This document shows positions 4,991 through 5,199 of a DNA stretch of 5,199 nucleotides, one piece after another. Position 1 is the first letter of the stretch. Each line of letters opens with the position of its first letter. The stretch lies in assembly GCA_001785175.1 (NCBI GenBank), contig MFSY01000108.1, positions 1-5,199 on the forward strand. Direction: 5' to 3'. The translations under genes and the position numbers were made by a program. The stretch is from Candidatus Muproteobacteria bacterium RIFCSPHIGHO2_01_FULL_65_16. GTDB lineage: Bacteria > Pseudomonadota > Gammaproteobacteria > Acidiferrobacterales > Sulfurifustaceae. The notes under the pieces are model-generated. The model was given only the letters and a program-made list of their open reading frames with translations, had not been told where the DNA came from and made no database searches.

Positions 4991-5042
4991 AGCTATCAGC
5001 TATCAGCTATCAGCTATCAGCTATCAGCAATCAGCTATCAGC
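4991..5042. repeat. Heptamer tandem array (AGCTATC)n
   Basis: Seven consecutive 7-bp units, six AGCTATC and one AGCAATC (5026-5032), plus a 3-base partial unit. A separate degenerate copy lies at 4975-4985. Seven-base periodicity and the lack of spacers rule out CRISPR. The left inverted copy holds only agctatcagcggtcagc in this place, so the array has expanded here or contracted there. Confidence 0.9.
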
Positions 5043-5196
5043 TTGAACCGTGCCCCAAGGGCTTCGGAACACCGAGGGCAACAGAAGCACAGACCTGAGA
5101 TGTGTGGTTTTCTCGGGCCCCCGTATGGCGCAAACCCGAGCACCGCAGGGCTTTGGGAGAGCGCCCCGAAGGGGGCGCGGACAGGATGTCCGCGCC
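5026..5196. repeat. Right copy of long inverted repeat flanking lexA
   Basis: Reverse complement of 3843-4014 at roughly 90% identity, starting within the heptamer array and running to the window edge. It has a perfect hairpin at 5161-5178 (gcgcccc, gaag, ggggcgc) that overlaps and would compete with a perfect 10-bp hairpin at 5174-5196 (ggcgcggaca, gga, tgtccgcgcc). The repeat may continue past the window, since the left copy adjoins further hairpins. Confidence 0.85.
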
Positions 5197-5199
5197 TGA

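Noticed and set aside
4991..5042. CRISPR array
   Set aside because: Units are 7 bp, contiguous and without spacers.

Overview
This is a GC-rich stretch of chromosome, most likely from a gammaproteobacterium or close relative. The clues are a thiG-trmB gene pair, a SirB1-type protein, a YhbQ-like GIY-YIG protein and a LexA repressor. All assignments come from reading the translated sequence, without database searches.

Layout. Bases 1-112 hold the end of thiG (thiazole synthase). A 108-bp inverted-repeat element separates it from trmB (237-932, tRNA m7G46 methyltransferase), also on the plus strand. Bases 933-1326 are gene-free and packed with short dispersed repeats, including a 163-bp MITE-like element flanked by an 11-bp target duplication. 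Three minus-strand genes follow: a periplasmic metallo-beta-lactamase-fold protein that has lost most metal ligands (3581-2667), a SirB1-like transglutaminase-fold/TPR protein (2488-1640) and a small GIY-YIG protein (1617-1327). The last two are 22 bp apart and probably cotranscribed. Bases 3582-4075 are mostly hairpin-rich repeats without a credible gene. A promoter with an overlapping candidate operator leads into lexA (4172-4771). Bases 4772-5199 are again repeats: 'cgcagat' modules, a heptamer tandem array and an inverted copy of the repeat found upstream of lexA.

The genes do not form one pathway. They are housekeeping genes (thiamine, tRNA modification, SOS control) separated by at least six families of short non-coding repeats. 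The two points most worth following are (1) LexA, whose recognition helix resembles the alphaproteobacterial type and whose promoter carries GAAC-N7-GAAC, the spacing of alphaproteobacterial SOS boxes, and (2) the secreted MBL-fold protein, which looks like a pseudoenzyme. The roughly 170-bp inverted repeats enclosing lexA are a third notable structure. I found no transposase, CRISPR array, tRNA, rRNA or defence system.
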